From Corynebacterium sanguinis (lineage in GTDB: Bacteria; Actinomycetota; Actinomycetes; Mycobacteriales; Mycobacteriaceae), in NCBI RefSeq assembly GCF_007641235.1, contig NZ_CP038157.1:744001-808000 (forward strand): a stretch of DNA of 64,000 bases, read 5' to 3'. This document shows positions 16,656 through 25,135 of this stretch, piece by piece. Under the pieces are notes generated by a model, which saw nothing but the letters and a program-made list of their open reading frames with translations, did no database searches and was not told the DNA's origin. The number at the start of each line of letters is the position of its first letter. The stretch's first letter is position 1. Made by a program: the position numbers and the translations under genes.

Positions 16656-17987
16656 ATGAATCAAGACACCCCCCTTGTTGAGACAACTGTCACTTTGCTC
16701 AAAGAGCTCATCCGCAACGCCTGCGTCAACGACCTCACCGCCGATTCCGGAAACGAAGTCCGCAACGCCAACACGCTGGAACGTTTTTTCGAGGGCACAG
16801 GCGTGCGGGTGCAGCGCTTCGAGCCGCACCCGTCCCGCGTCTCCATCGCCTTCACGGTTGAAGGCACCGACGCAGACGCGGAGCCGCTCACGCTGCTCGG
16901 CCACACCGACGTCGTGCCCGTCGACCCGGCCAAGTGGACGCGCGACCCCTTCGGCGCCGAGGAGGTCGACGGGCGGATCTACGGCCGCGGGGCCACGGAC
17001 ATGCTCTACATCACCGCCGCGATGGCGGCCGTCACACGCGAGGTTGCCACATCGGCAAACCGCCCGAAAGGCACCCTGACGTTCGTCGGCTGCGCGGACG
17101 AGGAGGCCCGCGGCGGGCTCGGCGCCGGGTGGATCGCCGAGCACGAACCGGACACGTTTAGCTGGCGCAACTGCCTCTCCGAAGAGGGCGGCAGCCACCT
17201 GCCCGTGGCCGACGGCAGCGACGCCGTGGTCGTCGTCGTCGGCGAGAAGGGCGCAGCGCAGCGCAGGTTGACCGTCCACGGAGATGCCGGCCACGGGTCT
17301 ACGCCCTACGGCCGCGAACTCACCGTCGGGCTCATCGCTGAGGTCGCGCGGCGTATCGCGGCGATGGAACCCGACGTGATCAGCGACGAGCTGTGGGAGG
17401 GCTACGTGCGCGCCTTCCGCTTCGACGACGCCACGCAGCAGGCGCTCATCGGCGGCTCATCGTTCGACTCACTGGGCGATCTCGCCCGCTACTCGCACGC
17501 GATGAGCCACCTAACCATCGCACCGACGGTGCTGCGCGCCGGCCGCGCCATCAACGTCCTGCCTTCAGAGGCCTACCTCGAGCTCGATATCCGGCCGCTA
17601 CCGGGTCAGACCCAGGAGGACATCGACGCCGCGTTGCGCGAGGCGCTCGGCGACCTGGCCGAGCACGTCACCATCGAGCATCTCATCACCGAGGACGCCA
17701 CCGTCTCGCCCGCCTCCGGCCCGCTTTACGACGCCATCGTGGACACCATCGGCGGGTTCTTCGACGACGCGCCCGTGGTTCCCACCATCGCCGCCGGCGG
17801 CTCCGACCTGCGCTTTGGGCGTCGCAAAGGCGGCGTGGGCTACGGCTTCGCCCTCCACCACCGCGGGCGCACGCTTGGCGACGTCCTCGACCTGCTCCAC
17901 TCCCACGACGAGTACGTCGAGGTCGCCGACGTGGAGCTCACGGTCAAGGCGTACCGCTCGCTGGTGAAGCGCTTTATCGGCGCCTAA
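16656..17987 (+). CDS. M20-family metallopeptidase/amidohydrolase
   Basis: A 443-residue zinc hydrolase of the ArgE/DapE/carboxypeptidase family. It has the metal-binding GHTDVVPVD, the GRGATDMLY aspartate bridge, CADEEARGGLGA with the catalytic glutamate pair, and a lid domain around residues 210-330 beginning at VHGDAGHGSTPYG. The substrate (a dipeptide or acylated amino acid) cannot be read from sequence. There is no signal peptide. The start ATG 16656 follows an AT-rich promoter region shared with the divergent TetR gene. The 3' end overlaps the convergent GH13 gene by four bases. Confidence 0.9.
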   Translation: MNQDTPLVETTVTLLKELIRNACVNDLTADSGNEVRNANTLERFFEGTGVRVQRFEPHPSRVSIAFTVEGTDADAEPLTLLGHTDVVPVDPAKWTRDPFGAEEVDGRIYGRGATDMLYITAAMAAVTREVATSANRPKGTLTFVGCADEEARGGLGAGWIAEHEPDTFSWRNCLSEEGGSHLPVADGSDAVVVVVGEKGAAQRRLTVHGDAGHGSTPYGRELTVGLIAEVARRIAAMEPDVISDELWEGYVRAFRFDDATQQALIGGSSFDSLGDLARYSHAMSHLTIAPTVLRAGRAINVLPSEAYLELDIRPLPGQTQEDIDAALREALGDLAEHVTIEHLITEDATVSPASGPLYDAIVDTIGGFFDDAPVVPTIAAGGSDLRFGRRKGGVGYGFALHHRGRTLGDVLDLLHSHDEYVEVADVELTVKAYRSLVKRFIGA

Positions 17988-19159
17988 GAGCCAGAGAACT
18001 CGTAGAGCGTCTCGCCGCCTGAGTGCACGCGCACGCCGACCGGGGACGTCAGCCAGGCGTCGACAAGCAGCTCGTGCTCGTCGGTGAAGCAGCGCAGCGA
18101 GATGGTCTCGTTGCTTAAGTCGGTGACTTCTACGCTCGCGCGCGTTAGCCAGGGGTGGCGGCGGCGCAGCCCGATGAGCGCCTGGTGCTCGGCGTAGATC
18201 CAGCACCCGAGCTCGGAGAGCTCCGCCGGGGTGGCCGGCAGCTCGGGGCGTACCGCATCGTCGGCCTCGAAGCCTTCCGTGCGCAGGCCCACGAAGCCCT
18301 GCTCGTCGCCGTAGTAGATCGACGGCATGCCCGGCAGCGTGAGCAGCAGGGCCGTCGCGATGACCGCCTTGTCCTGGCCGATCTTCGAGGCGATGCGGTC
18401 GACGTCGTGATTGCCCACGAACGTGTTGGGCAGGACCCGCTGCGCGATGTCCTGGTGGCGGCCAAGGGCGTGGTCGAGCTCGAAGAAGTTCGCGTCATGC
18501 AGCGAGGACCAGAGTGCTTTCCACAGCTCGTACTGCGTAACGGAGTCCATCGTGCCCGCGGTCGCGATCCCGGCGTAGTCGCCGTGGATGACCTCGCCGA
18601 GGAACATCGCGTCCGGGAACTCAGCACGAACTCGGGCGAGGACATCCGCCCAGAAATCTGCCGGCACCGAGTAGGCGACGTCGAGGCGCCAGCCGGTGAT
18701 GCCGCGGCGCAGCCAGTGGCACATGATGTCGGTGACCATGTCGCGCACGCGCGGATCGTCGTGGTGCAGGGTGGCGAGCTCGCCGTGGCCCTCCCAATCG
18801 GTGTCGCCGGCTAGGCCGTCTTGAACCGCCGGGTGCGTTCGCGCCACATGGTTGAATACCCCGTCGAGCATGACGTTGATCCCACGGGCCTGGCACTGCT
18901 CGATCAGCCAGTCGAAGTCCTCGTCGGTACCCAAGCGCGCGTCGATGGCGTAGTGGTCAAGCGTGTCGTAGCCGTGCCCGACGGACTCGAAGATCGGCCC
19001 GAGGAGCAGGCCGTTGCAACCGAGCTCGATGAGGTAGTCGAGCCAGGGGCCGAGTGTGCGCAGGCGGTGGTCCGCGTCCCCCTCGACCCTGTTGCGGATC
19101 GGCGCGCCGGTGGCCCCCAGCGGGTAGACGTGCCACCAGATGGTGTCAGCGGTGGTCAT
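17984..19159 (-). CDS. alpha-amylase family (GH13) glycosyl hydrolase
   Basis: A 391-residue compact GH13 enzyme acting on alpha-glucosidic bonds. The four conserved regions are visible: DGVFNH (I), GWRLDVAY with the nucleophile Asp (II), FLGEVIHG with the acid/base Glu (III) and FVGNHDVDR with the transition-state Asp (IV). The N-terminal WWHVYPLG is common in actinobacterial members. The start is set by AAGGAG five bases before ATG 19159; a GTG two codons earlier overlaps that ribosome site. No signal peptide is seen, so it should act inside the cell. It lies nine bases after glsA, probably in one transcript. Confidence 0.9.
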   Translation of the reverse strand: MTTADTIWWHVYPLGATGAPIRNRVEGDADHRLRTLGPWLDYLIELGCNGLLLGPIFESVGHGYDTLDHYAIDARLGTDEDFDWLIEQCQARGINVMLDGVFNHVARTHPAVQDGLAGDTDWEGHGELATLHHDDPRVRDMVTDIMCHWLRRGITGWRLDVAYSVPADFWADVLARVRAEFPDAMFLGEVIHGDYAGIATAGTMDSVTQYELWKALWSSLHDANFFELDHALGRHQDIAQRVLPNTFVGNHDVDRIASKIGQDKAVIATALLLTLPGMPSIYYGDEQGFVGLRTEGFEADDAVRPELPATPAELSELGCWIYAEHQALIGLRRRHPWLTRASVEVTDLSNETISLRCFTDEHELLVDAWLTSPVGVRVHSGGETLYEFSGS

Positions 19160-19168
19160 CAGCACTCC

Positions 19169-20818
19169 TTAGCTGTCGCGGATCAGCGGTTCGAGCTGGT
19201 CAGACAGGCGCTTTTCCCACGCCTTAGCGATCTTGTCGTAGTTTTCCTCCTGCTCGTGCATGCCGCGGTGGGTAAACGTGACCTTGGTCGAGCCGTCGTC
19301 GGCATCTTCGAGGTCGAAGATGAGGTCGGTGTCGCTCCACTGCTTGTCCTCGCGGTCGCTTCCCGACGGCTCCACGTGCCACACCAGGCGGTCCCCGGCG
19401 CGGGCCTCGGCGACGCTGAACTCCGCGTACTGCTCATCGTTGTCGAAGCGGAACTCCCCGCCCTTCTCGCCAGCGGAGCCGTCGGTGGTTTCGATGGTTT
19501 CCTCCCACCACTGGTTCGGCTGGGTAATCGCCTTGTAGACCTTGTCGCGCGGTACGTCGATAGTGAACGAGGTGGAGAAGTCCTTGACCGCTTCGAGATG
19601 CGTGCCGTCGGAGAACTCGTAGTCCGGCATCGCGGAATCCGGGTCGTAGATGGACACGTCGTAGCCGTTGTCGCGGATGGAACGCACGCCCTCCTTGATC
19701 AGCAGGCGGCCCGCCTTATTGAACGAGGTCACGTGCGACACATCAAGCACGAGCGCAGAACCCACGAGGCGGTACTCCTCCAAGTCGTGGAGGATCTTCT
19801 CAGCGGCCGCGAAGTTGATCATGCCCTGAAGCTGCACCACCGTCGCGTCCTTACGCCGCAGCACGGCCTTGATGCCGGGCGCGGAGTAGTAGTCCGAGCC
19901 CATCAAGTTGAGCCCGAGGGTGGTGGAGATCTCCTTGAAGATCTTCACCCCTCGCACCGAGTTTCCCTGCTCATTGAGCCTTGGGCTTAACGACGCTATG
20001 CCCAACTGCCCCGGCATCGTGCCGATGAGCCCTCCCGCGACGCCCGACTTCGCCGGAATACCAACGTCCACCATCCAGCGCCCGGACCCGTCGTACATCC
20101 CGGCCGAGGTCATCACCGCCTGGGTGACCTGGCTTGCCGTGGAGGACAGCACGCGCTCGCCCGTGATCGGCTGCACCCCGCCGTTGGCCAGCGTCGCGGC
20201 CATGAGGGCGAGGTCTTTGACCGTGACCATGATCGAGCACTGTTGCGTGTACGAGTTCACGGCATCGTAGGGCACGTCGTTGACAACGTCGAACTCGCTG
20301 AGCAGGTGCGCAATCGCCATGTTGCGGTCGGCCGTCTCCAGCTCGTGCTCGACTAGGTCTTCGTCGATACGCAGATCGCGGCCGGCGAGCTGGGAGAAGA
20401 ACGCGCGGATCTTCTCCACTCGATCCTCGACGCAGGAGTCGGCGCCGTTGATGAGCTGGTTCACCGCGATGGCACCGGCGTTGATCATCGGGTTCGAGGG
20501 GCGGTTGTGTTCGTCGAGGGAGATCGCGTTGTACGCGTCACCCGAGGGTTCAACGCCCACAATCCGGTGGACCTCCTCGGGGCCAAGCTCTTCCAAGGCG
20601 AGCGCGTAGGCAAACGGCTTGGAGATGGACTGGATCGAGAACTCGCAGTCGTCGTCGCCGACCGAGTAGAGGTGGCCGGAAGTCGTGCACAGCGCCAGGC
20701 CGAGCTTGTCTGGGTCGGCGTTGCTTAAGTCCTCGATGTAGTCAGCTACCTCGCCGCCGTCTTCGTTGCGGACGAGGTCAAGGATTCTGTTGAGGTACTC
20801 GGGTACAGGTGTCGGCAT
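19169..20818 (-). CDS. glsA: glutaminase fused to STAS and SRPBCC domains
   Basis: A three-domain protein of 549 residues. Residues 1-305 are a glutaminase that hydrolyses glutamine to glutamate and ammonia, with the catalytic SxxK in SIQSISKPFAY and conserved RPSNPMINAGAI and AKSGVAGG. Residues about 315-410 form a STAS domain (TVVQLQGMINFAAAEKIL; ALVLDVSHVTSFNKAG), as in other actinobacterial GlsA-STAS proteins. Residues about 420-549 resemble an AHSA1/SRPBCC domain (TIDVPRDKVYKAITQPNQWW; RLVWHVEPSG; TKVTFTHRG). The SRPBCC tail is unusual. The start at ATG 20818 is preferred over an upstream in-frame start. Confidence 0.9.
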   Translation of the reverse strand: MPTPVPEYLNRILDLVRNEDGGEVADYIEDLSNADPDKLGLALCTTSGHLYSVGDDDCEFSIQSISKPFAYALALEELGPEEVHRIVGVEPSGDAYNAISLDEHNRPSNPMINAGAIAVNQLINGADSCVEDRVEKIRAFFSQLAGRDLRIDEDLVEHELETADRNMAIAHLLSEFDVVNDVPYDAVNSYTQQCSIMVTVKDLALMAATLANGGVQPITGERVLSSTASQVTQAVMTSAGMYDGSGRWMVDVGIPAKSGVAGGLIGTMPGQLGIASLSPRLNEQGNSVRGVKIFKEISTTLGLNLMGSDYYSAPGIKAVLRRKDATVVQLQGMINFAAAEKILHDLEEYRLVGSALVLDVSHVTSFNKAGRLLIKEGVRSIRDNGYDVSIYDPDSAMPDYEFSDGTHLEAVKDFSTSFTIDVPRDKVYKAITQPNQWWEETIETTDGSAGEKGGEFRFDNDEQYAEFSVAEARAGDRLVWHVEPSGSDREDKQWSDTDLIFDLEDADDGSTKVTFTHRGMHEQEENYDKIAKAWEKRLSDQLEPLIRDS

Positions 20819-21165
20819 GTCGCCATGGTACGCGCGAATGAGCGGTTCCCGGCGGGGCACGGGAGGACCAAATACCCCCGGAATGGGGTAGGTTTCGAGG
20901 AAGTTCCGGAAAGAGATAATACCTGTACAGCGGCTATTTCTGGGAAAATTCTGACAGCAAACCTGAGAGCGGGTGCCCCCGCACGCGGGCTACGTACAGG
21001 AACTATCCAACAATTCTGTCAATTTCGGAAATTATGTAACGCCGCATACTAAGGTGCCTCTAACATTTTTTACTCACTAATTTGGTTTGCCTATTTCTTG
21101 TAGGGCCAAAACTTTCCTAAATTGAAAAGCGTCCGAACAAGCAATACACAGAAAGAGAAATCATC
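20819..21165. other. intergenic region between glsA and the 35-residue peptide gene
   Basis: A 347-base gap that must hold the promoters of both divergent genes. Visible structures are a hairpin TACCCC/GGGGTA (20873-20890), a GCGGG/CCCGC hairpin (20969-20982) and two CTGTAC/GTACAG elements about 65 bases apart. The last 100 bases are AT-rich, unlike the surroundings. I see no credible coding frame. Confidence 0.5.
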
Positions 21166-21273
21166 ATGATCGAGATCTTCCAGAACCTCATCGAGTTCCT
21201 CAACACCACCCTCAAGACCCTCGTCAACCTTCCGGTTGACCTGTCTTCCAACCTCTCCTCCACCATCCTCTAA
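21166..21273 (+). CDS. 35-residue amphipathic peptide (PorA/PorH-like candidate)
   Basis: The frame starts MIEIFQNLIEFLNTT and ends DLSSNLSSTIL. Hydrophobic residues fall every third or fourth position over residues 1-22, giving a clear amphipathic helix, with a serine-rich C-terminus. There is no signal peptide. It has an AGAAAGAGAAA ribosome-site region, an optimal codon set (CTC, ACC, AAC, GTC) and its own terminator, all pointing to strong expression. Size, helix and serines recall the corynebacterial outer-envelope channel peptides PorA and PorH, which are serine-mycoloylated, but I see no direct sequence match. A membrane-active peptide is an alternative. Confidence 0.6.
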   Translation: MIEIFQNLIEFLNTTLKTLVNLPVDLSSNLSSTIL

Positions 21274-21288
21274 GGCTGGCTGAGAGCT

Positions 21289-21319
21289 AAAAACCGCAAC
21301 CTTTTGGTTGCGGTTTTTT
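21289..21319 (+). terminator. rho-independent terminator after the 35-residue peptide
   Basis: AAACCGCAACC / GGTTGCGGTTT with a TTTT loop, followed by a run of T. It lies 17 bases after the stop codon. Confidence 0.9.
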
Positions 21320-21476
21320 CATGCCGCTTGGGCCCTTATCTGCGCGTTTATACTTTAGTTCCCTGCGCGGATCCACATGCAGGTCAAAGAGGGTACGAAA
21401 GTACATAGTGTTACGGCGAAGTCTCGTTATATCTTTGCAAGCGTTCAACCGACACCCTCCCGAAAGGAAACACACC

Positions 21477-21671
21477 ATGTCCTTCATCGCAGATCTCATC
21501 GTTGGCCTCTTCGAGTCCAGCCTCAAGCAGCTCTCCTCATCCATCGACTTCCAGGCTCTCCTGGAAACCGCTTCCTCCAAGGGCTCCTCCGCCCTCGAGG
21601 GCCTGTCCTCCAAGATCGAGGCTGGCAGCTCCGCTAAGGAAGCTGCAACCACCACCGCTGCTGCTCAGTAA
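21477..21671 (+). CDS. 64-residue amphipathic small protein
   Basis: It begins MSFIADLIVGLFESSLKQL and ends in an alanine/threonine-rich tail (EAATTTAAAQ). Residues 1-30 form an amphipathic helix; the middle is rich in serine. There is no signal peptide or cysteine. A good ribosome site (GAAAGGAAA) precedes ATG 21477, codons are optimal, and a strong terminator follows. It lies 203 bases after the 35-residue gene, in a separate transcript unit. The similar style of the two genes suggests partner peptides, like PorH with PorA; function is not established. Confidence 0.65.
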   Translation: MSFIADLIVGLFESSLKQLSSSIDFQALLETASSKGSSALEGLSSKIEAGSSAKEAATTTAAAQ

Positions 21672-21691
21672 GCTCAGCTAGCTACAGCTTC

Positions 21692-21722
21692 AACCGCGCC
21701 CCGCTAACGGGGCGCGGTTTTT
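21692..21722 (+). terminator. rho-independent terminator after the 64-residue gene
   Basis: A perfect 12-base-pair stem AACCGCGCCCCG / CGGGGCGCGGTT with a CTAA loop and a short T run. It lies between this gene and the end of convergent manA. Confidence 0.92.
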
Positions 21723-21731
21723 GCGTTCCTG

Positions 21732-22820
21732 CTACCTCACCACAAAACCTGCCGCGGCGACGCCCTCGACCGGCACGCACCCCTCGTGCGCGCCAACCCA
21801 CGACGCCTCGCCGGGGCCGAGCCTAACGTCGCCAACCGCCAGCTCACCCGCAGTATTGATCACGATGGCCGGGCCGGCGACGGGTTCGCCGCCAGATGTC
21901 GGGGAGACGCTGAAATCGTCGACCGGGACGTTGAAGGAGCCGTCGACAAGCTGCGCCGTCGGGTTATCCAGGGTGACGAACTTAAGGACCGAAAACAGCT
22001 CGTCGGAGTCAATGTGCTTGCTGGTCATCCCGCCGCGCAACACGTTGTTCGAGTTGGCCATGACCTCCACGCCCATCCCGCACAGGTAGGCGTGCAGGTT
22101 GCCGGCAGCGAGAAACAGTGCCTCACCGGGCTCGAGGGAAACGTGGTTGAGCAGCAGCGCGGCAACCACGCCGTTGTCGCCGGGGTACTCCCGCGCGATG
22201 AACGCCAGGTTGGCGGCGGTGCCTTTACACTCCGAGTCCCCCGCCGCGAGCTCGGCCGCGCGCTGCGCCACCGCCTCGGCGGCATCCACGGTCAGCGCTA
22301 GCTTCAACGCGCGGGCGAGGCGATCGGCGGTGTTGAGGGAGGCGTCGTCAAGCGTGCGCTCCAACTCGGCGAGCTGCGGCAGGTCGAAGGTGCGCAGCAG
22401 CGTGAGGGTGCGCTCGATGGGCTGGAAACCGGCAATCGCGCGAAACGGAGTCAGGGCGATGAGCAGCTCCGGCTTGTGGTTGTCGTCCTTGTAATTACGG
22501 TGGGGCGCATCGAGCGGGATGCCGGCGGCGTTCTCGCGCGCGAAGCCCTCGCGGGCCTGCTCGAGCGACGGGTGCGCCTGCAACGACAGCGGCCTTTTTG
22601 CCGCGAGGAGCTTCACCAAAAATGGCAGCTGCTTACCGGACTCGCGCTCAATAACCTCGTCGAGTGGGCCCTCGCTCGTCAGCGCAGGGGCGCTCGGGTG
22701 CGCGCCAAACCACAGCTCCGCCTCGGGCTGACCGGAAGGTGTGCGCCCCTGCAGGCCCGCGATGAGTTCCTCGTGGCCCCACTCGTAGGTGTGCATCGTT
22801 CCGGTGAGCTTCAGGGCCAC
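21732..22820 (-). CDS. manA: mannose-6-phosphate isomerase, class I
   Basis: Interconverts fructose 6-phosphate and mannose 6-phosphate, feeding mannose for mannan and lipoglycan synthesis in corynebacteria. The 362-residue protein has YEWGH near the start, SLQAHPS with zinc ligands, DDNHKPELLIALTPF with the active-site motif, and the second jelly-roll half containing LHAYLCGMGVEVMANSNNVL. The start is GTG 22820 with GGAGG upstream. It stands alone on the minus strand. Confidence 0.95.
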   Translation of the reverse strand: MALKLTGTMHTYEWGHEELIAGLQGRTPSGQPEAELWFGAHPSAPALTSEGPLDEVIERESGKQLPFLVKLLAAKRPLSLQAHPSLEQAREGFARENAAGIPLDAPHRNYKDDNHKPELLIALTPFRAIAGFQPIERTLTLLRTFDLPQLAELERTLDDASLNTADRLARALKLALTVDAAEAVAQRAAELAAGDSECKGTAANLAFIAREYPGDNGVVAALLLNHVSLEPGEALFLAAGNLHAYLCGMGVEVMANSNNVLRGGMTSKHIDSDELFSVLKFVTLDNPTAQLVDGSFNVPVDDFSVSPTSGGEPVAGPAIVINTAGELAVGDVRLGPGEASWVGAHEGCVPVEGVAAAGFVVR

Positions 22821-22966
22821 GAGGATCCTCCGTTGGTGGGACGCGTATCAGCGCACTAAACAGAAAGTGCTCCTCCACCCTACACCGATTACCCAGTGGC
22901 GAGCAGAGGTGACACATGGTTTTACCAGGGACAACACACCCTCCAGCAAGAATGGTGGGCCTAGAA

Positions 22967-23956
22967 TCAGCGGTCCTCTTTGACCAGGAATTCCGGGATC
23001 GTCGTGGTGGGCACGACCACGATGTCGTGGAGCTGGAAGTCGAGGTCTTCCAGCAGCGTTTCAATCTCGCGCAGCTTATCGACACTCACCTCATGCCCCG
23101 ACCGCGGCACCACGAACACCTCCACATGCAGCACGTGACCCAAATCGCGGAACCGCGCCGCCGCGTCGTGCACCCAGTCCACGCCCTTGACCGCATCAAC
23201 GGCCGTGTCCAGGATGGGGTGAACATTGCCGTCGAGGTCGGTCGGGCGCGCGTCGGTGAGGTCGCGGATTGCGGTGCGCAGGTTGCTGATGCCGTCGGCA
23301 ACAATAGAGAAGGACACCACGATGGCCGCCACGGCATCCGTCCACCAGATGCCGAGCCCGACGCCGAGCACGCCGACGATGGTGGCCACGCCGGTCATCC
23401 AATCCGCTTTGTTCATGTCCGCGTCGGCGTAAAGCACCTTGTCTTGCAGCGGCTCGGCGAGCTTCAGCTTCATTCGGCCGAGGATCACCGGGCCAATGAC
23501 GGACAGGGCCATCACCGCGACCATGAGCCAGCCCAGCCAGATGCTGTGGCCGAACAGTACCACGGTGCCGATGGGGGGCTTTTCCTGATTGAACAGGCCG
23601 ATCGCAGAGGAGATGAGCAGGAAACTGCCCATTGCCAGCAGCGCCGAGCCCGCCACGACGTGCCCGACTCCAATCGCCCGGTGGTGGCCGTAGGGGTGCT
23701 TCGCGTCCGGGTTTCTCCTGATGATGCGCGTGGCCACCAGAAACGCGATCGGCGGCAGCAGGGAGAGCAGGTCCTCGTACCACGCCGCCTTCATCGCCTG
23801 GGACTGGCCGGACACGATACCGACCAGGGCGATCGTGACCACGAGCACGCCGATGGTGATCCACTCCAGGCGCACCGCCTTGCGCAGTAGCTCACCCTGC
23901 TTCTCCGGCAAGGCATCGATTCCGGAGCCGGTGCTTGCTTCATCCACGCCGGACAT
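22967..23956 (-). CDS. cation diffusion facilitator (CDF) family transporter
   Basis: A 329-residue membrane protein with about five to six membrane segments and a cytoplasmic C-terminal domain of about 85 residues, the CDF layout for proton-driven metal efflux. HPYGHHR after the second segment and DADMNKADWMTG in the fifth are the conserved metal-site regions, although the canonical HxxxD spacing is altered (DxxxxxDW here), so the metal is unclear. Its ATG at 23956 shares its A with the TGA of the preceding lipoprotein gene (TGATG), showing coupled expression. Confidence 0.88.
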   Translation of the reverse strand: MSGVDEASTGSGIDALPEKQGELLRKAVRLEWITIGVLVVTIALVGIVSGQSQAMKAAWYEDLLSLLPPIAFLVATRIIRRNPDAKHPYGHHRAIGVGHVVAGSALLAMGSFLLISSAIGLFNQEKPPIGTVVLFGHSIWLGWLMVAVMALSVIGPVILGRMKLKLAEPLQDKVLYADADMNKADWMTGVATIVGVLGVGLGIWWTDAVAAIVVSFSIVADGISNLRTAIRDLTDARPTDLDGNVHPILDTAVDAVKGVDWVHDAAARFRDLGHVLHVEVFVVPRSGHEVSVDKLREIETLLEDLDFQLHDIVVVPTTTIPEFLVKEDR

Positions 23957-24438
23957 CAGATCTCTCCCTCCGCGCGCGCCAGGTAGCGCTCGAGTTCCAC
24001 CATCAGCTTGTTCTCCCCCATTGGCACGCCCATGACCATCTTCTCGTCGCTGCCGCTTTCGCTGGTCACGGTCGTATACGGGCGCGTCAGGGCCATGTGG
24101 CTCACCCAGGGCGAGGTTGCGGTGAGCCCGCCGATCATGACGTCAATCTCACCGTCCTCGATCCAACCCGCCAGCACGCTTTCCGACGCCACCTTGTACT
24201 CCACGTCCGCATCTATCGAATCCGCGAACCCGCGAATGAGCTCGGCCTCCGAGCCCGAGACCTCGCCGGTCGCATCATTCACGCTGGTCCACGGCTCGTG
24301 CTCGGACACGCCGACGACGAGCGTTCCGCCCACCGCGCGGTCGTAGGTTCCCTCAACATCGCGGGGCAACGCACCGCACCCCGCCACAAGCGAGGCGCTC
24401 AGAAGCGCCGCCCCTACAATGTGAACTAACCAACGCAT
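23956..24438 (-). CDS. one-lobed solute-binding-like lipoprotein
   Basis: A 160-residue lipoprotein: signal peptide with lipobox LVAGC and C21. The mature part aligns by eye with lobe 1 of family-3 solute-binding proteins (GTLVVGVSEHEPWTS; EAELIRGFADSIDADVEY; GEIDVMIGGLTATSPW; ALTRPYTTV) and then runs straight into a tail like their C-terminal helix (GENKLMVELERYL). The second lobe of about 90 residues is missing, so it cannot close on a ligand in the usual way. It is directly coupled to the CDF transporter gene, not to an ABC transporter. Confidence 0.75.
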   Translation of the reverse strand: MRWLVHIVGAALLSASLVAGCGALPRDVEGTYDRAVGGTLVVGVSEHEPWTSVNDATGEVSGSEAELIRGFADSIDADVEYKVASESVLAGWIEDGEIDVMIGGLTATSPWVSHMALTRPYTTVTSESGSDEKMVMGVPMGENKLMVELERYLARAEGEI

Positions 24439-24530
24439 CCCGCACCGCTTCTGTCATAAGTGGGTATTTACACAGCGGATAATACTGTGCTCTGCAGTCC
24501 GGCGGGCTCTTGAGGGACAGCGGTTGCATG

Positions 24531-25124
24531 TCAACGCCGTCGAGCGACGATCGCGCCGTGAGGCCGGGCACCCGAATCATGCCTTCTACTTGTCTGCTCG
24601 ACAACGAAACCGGAACGATCTAAGAGCAAGCACATCTGTGAGACGGGCCAGAAGAAGGCGGGGCAAACTGCGTGGCCGAATTTCTCGTGTTGGGGCCCCT
24701 CAAAGAACCCGACTAACAAAGTTCCTTCCGGGCATAGTGCCGTGTGGCACTGCTGGAGAGCTTCTACTACCTCGTACTCTTCCATGTGGATGAGCGAGTA
24801 CCAGGCGAGGATTCCATCGGCGGATTCCGGCTCAAGGTCGCTGAATGAACCCTGGCTGTATTCGACATCGGGATACAGACCGGAAGCTATCTCAATGAAG
24901 CGCTTAACGGGGTCTATTCCGCGGATGACTGCCCCGCGCCCGTGTAGGAAAGCGGACCAGTGCCCGGGGCCGCACCCAACATCAAGGATTTCACCGCATA
25001 CGCCTTCAGCCCAGCCAGCGATAAGTTTTCGGTCCGTCAGGTGAGTTGTTTTGATCGATCCGAGGAGAGCGGCGTATTCGTCGGCTCGGTCACCGTAGGC
25101 CGTTAGCGTTGGGAGGTGAGACAT
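24531..25124 (-). CDS. SAM-dependent methyltransferase
   Basis: A 197-residue class I methyltransferase. Motif I is ILDVGCGPGHWSAFL near residues 47-61; the acidic residue after beta-2 is in IRGIDPVKRFIE; motif IV is DGILAWYSLIHM. The layout is that of a small-molecule methyltransferase (Methyltransf_11/25 type), and the substrate is unknown. It is the last gene of a minus-strand operon beginning with the TetR gene, 11 bases after the DUF5808 gene. Confidence 0.88.
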   Translation of the reverse strand: MSHLPTLTAYGDRADEYAALLGSIKTTHLTDRKLIAGWAEGVCGEILDVGCGPGHWSAFLHGRGAVIRGIDPVKRFIEIASGLYPDVEYSQGSFSDLEPESADGILAWYSLIHMEEYEVVEALQQCHTALCPEGTLLVGFFEGPQHEKFGHAVCPAFFWPVSQMCLLLDRSGFVVEQTSRRHDSGARPHGAIVARRR

Positions 25125-25135
25125 CGGGCGCTAAC

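Noticed and set aside
16548..17294. Upstream extension of the TetR gene beside bioB
   Set aside because: The extra part is antisense to the M20 peptidase gene. The HTH position supports the ATG at 16547.
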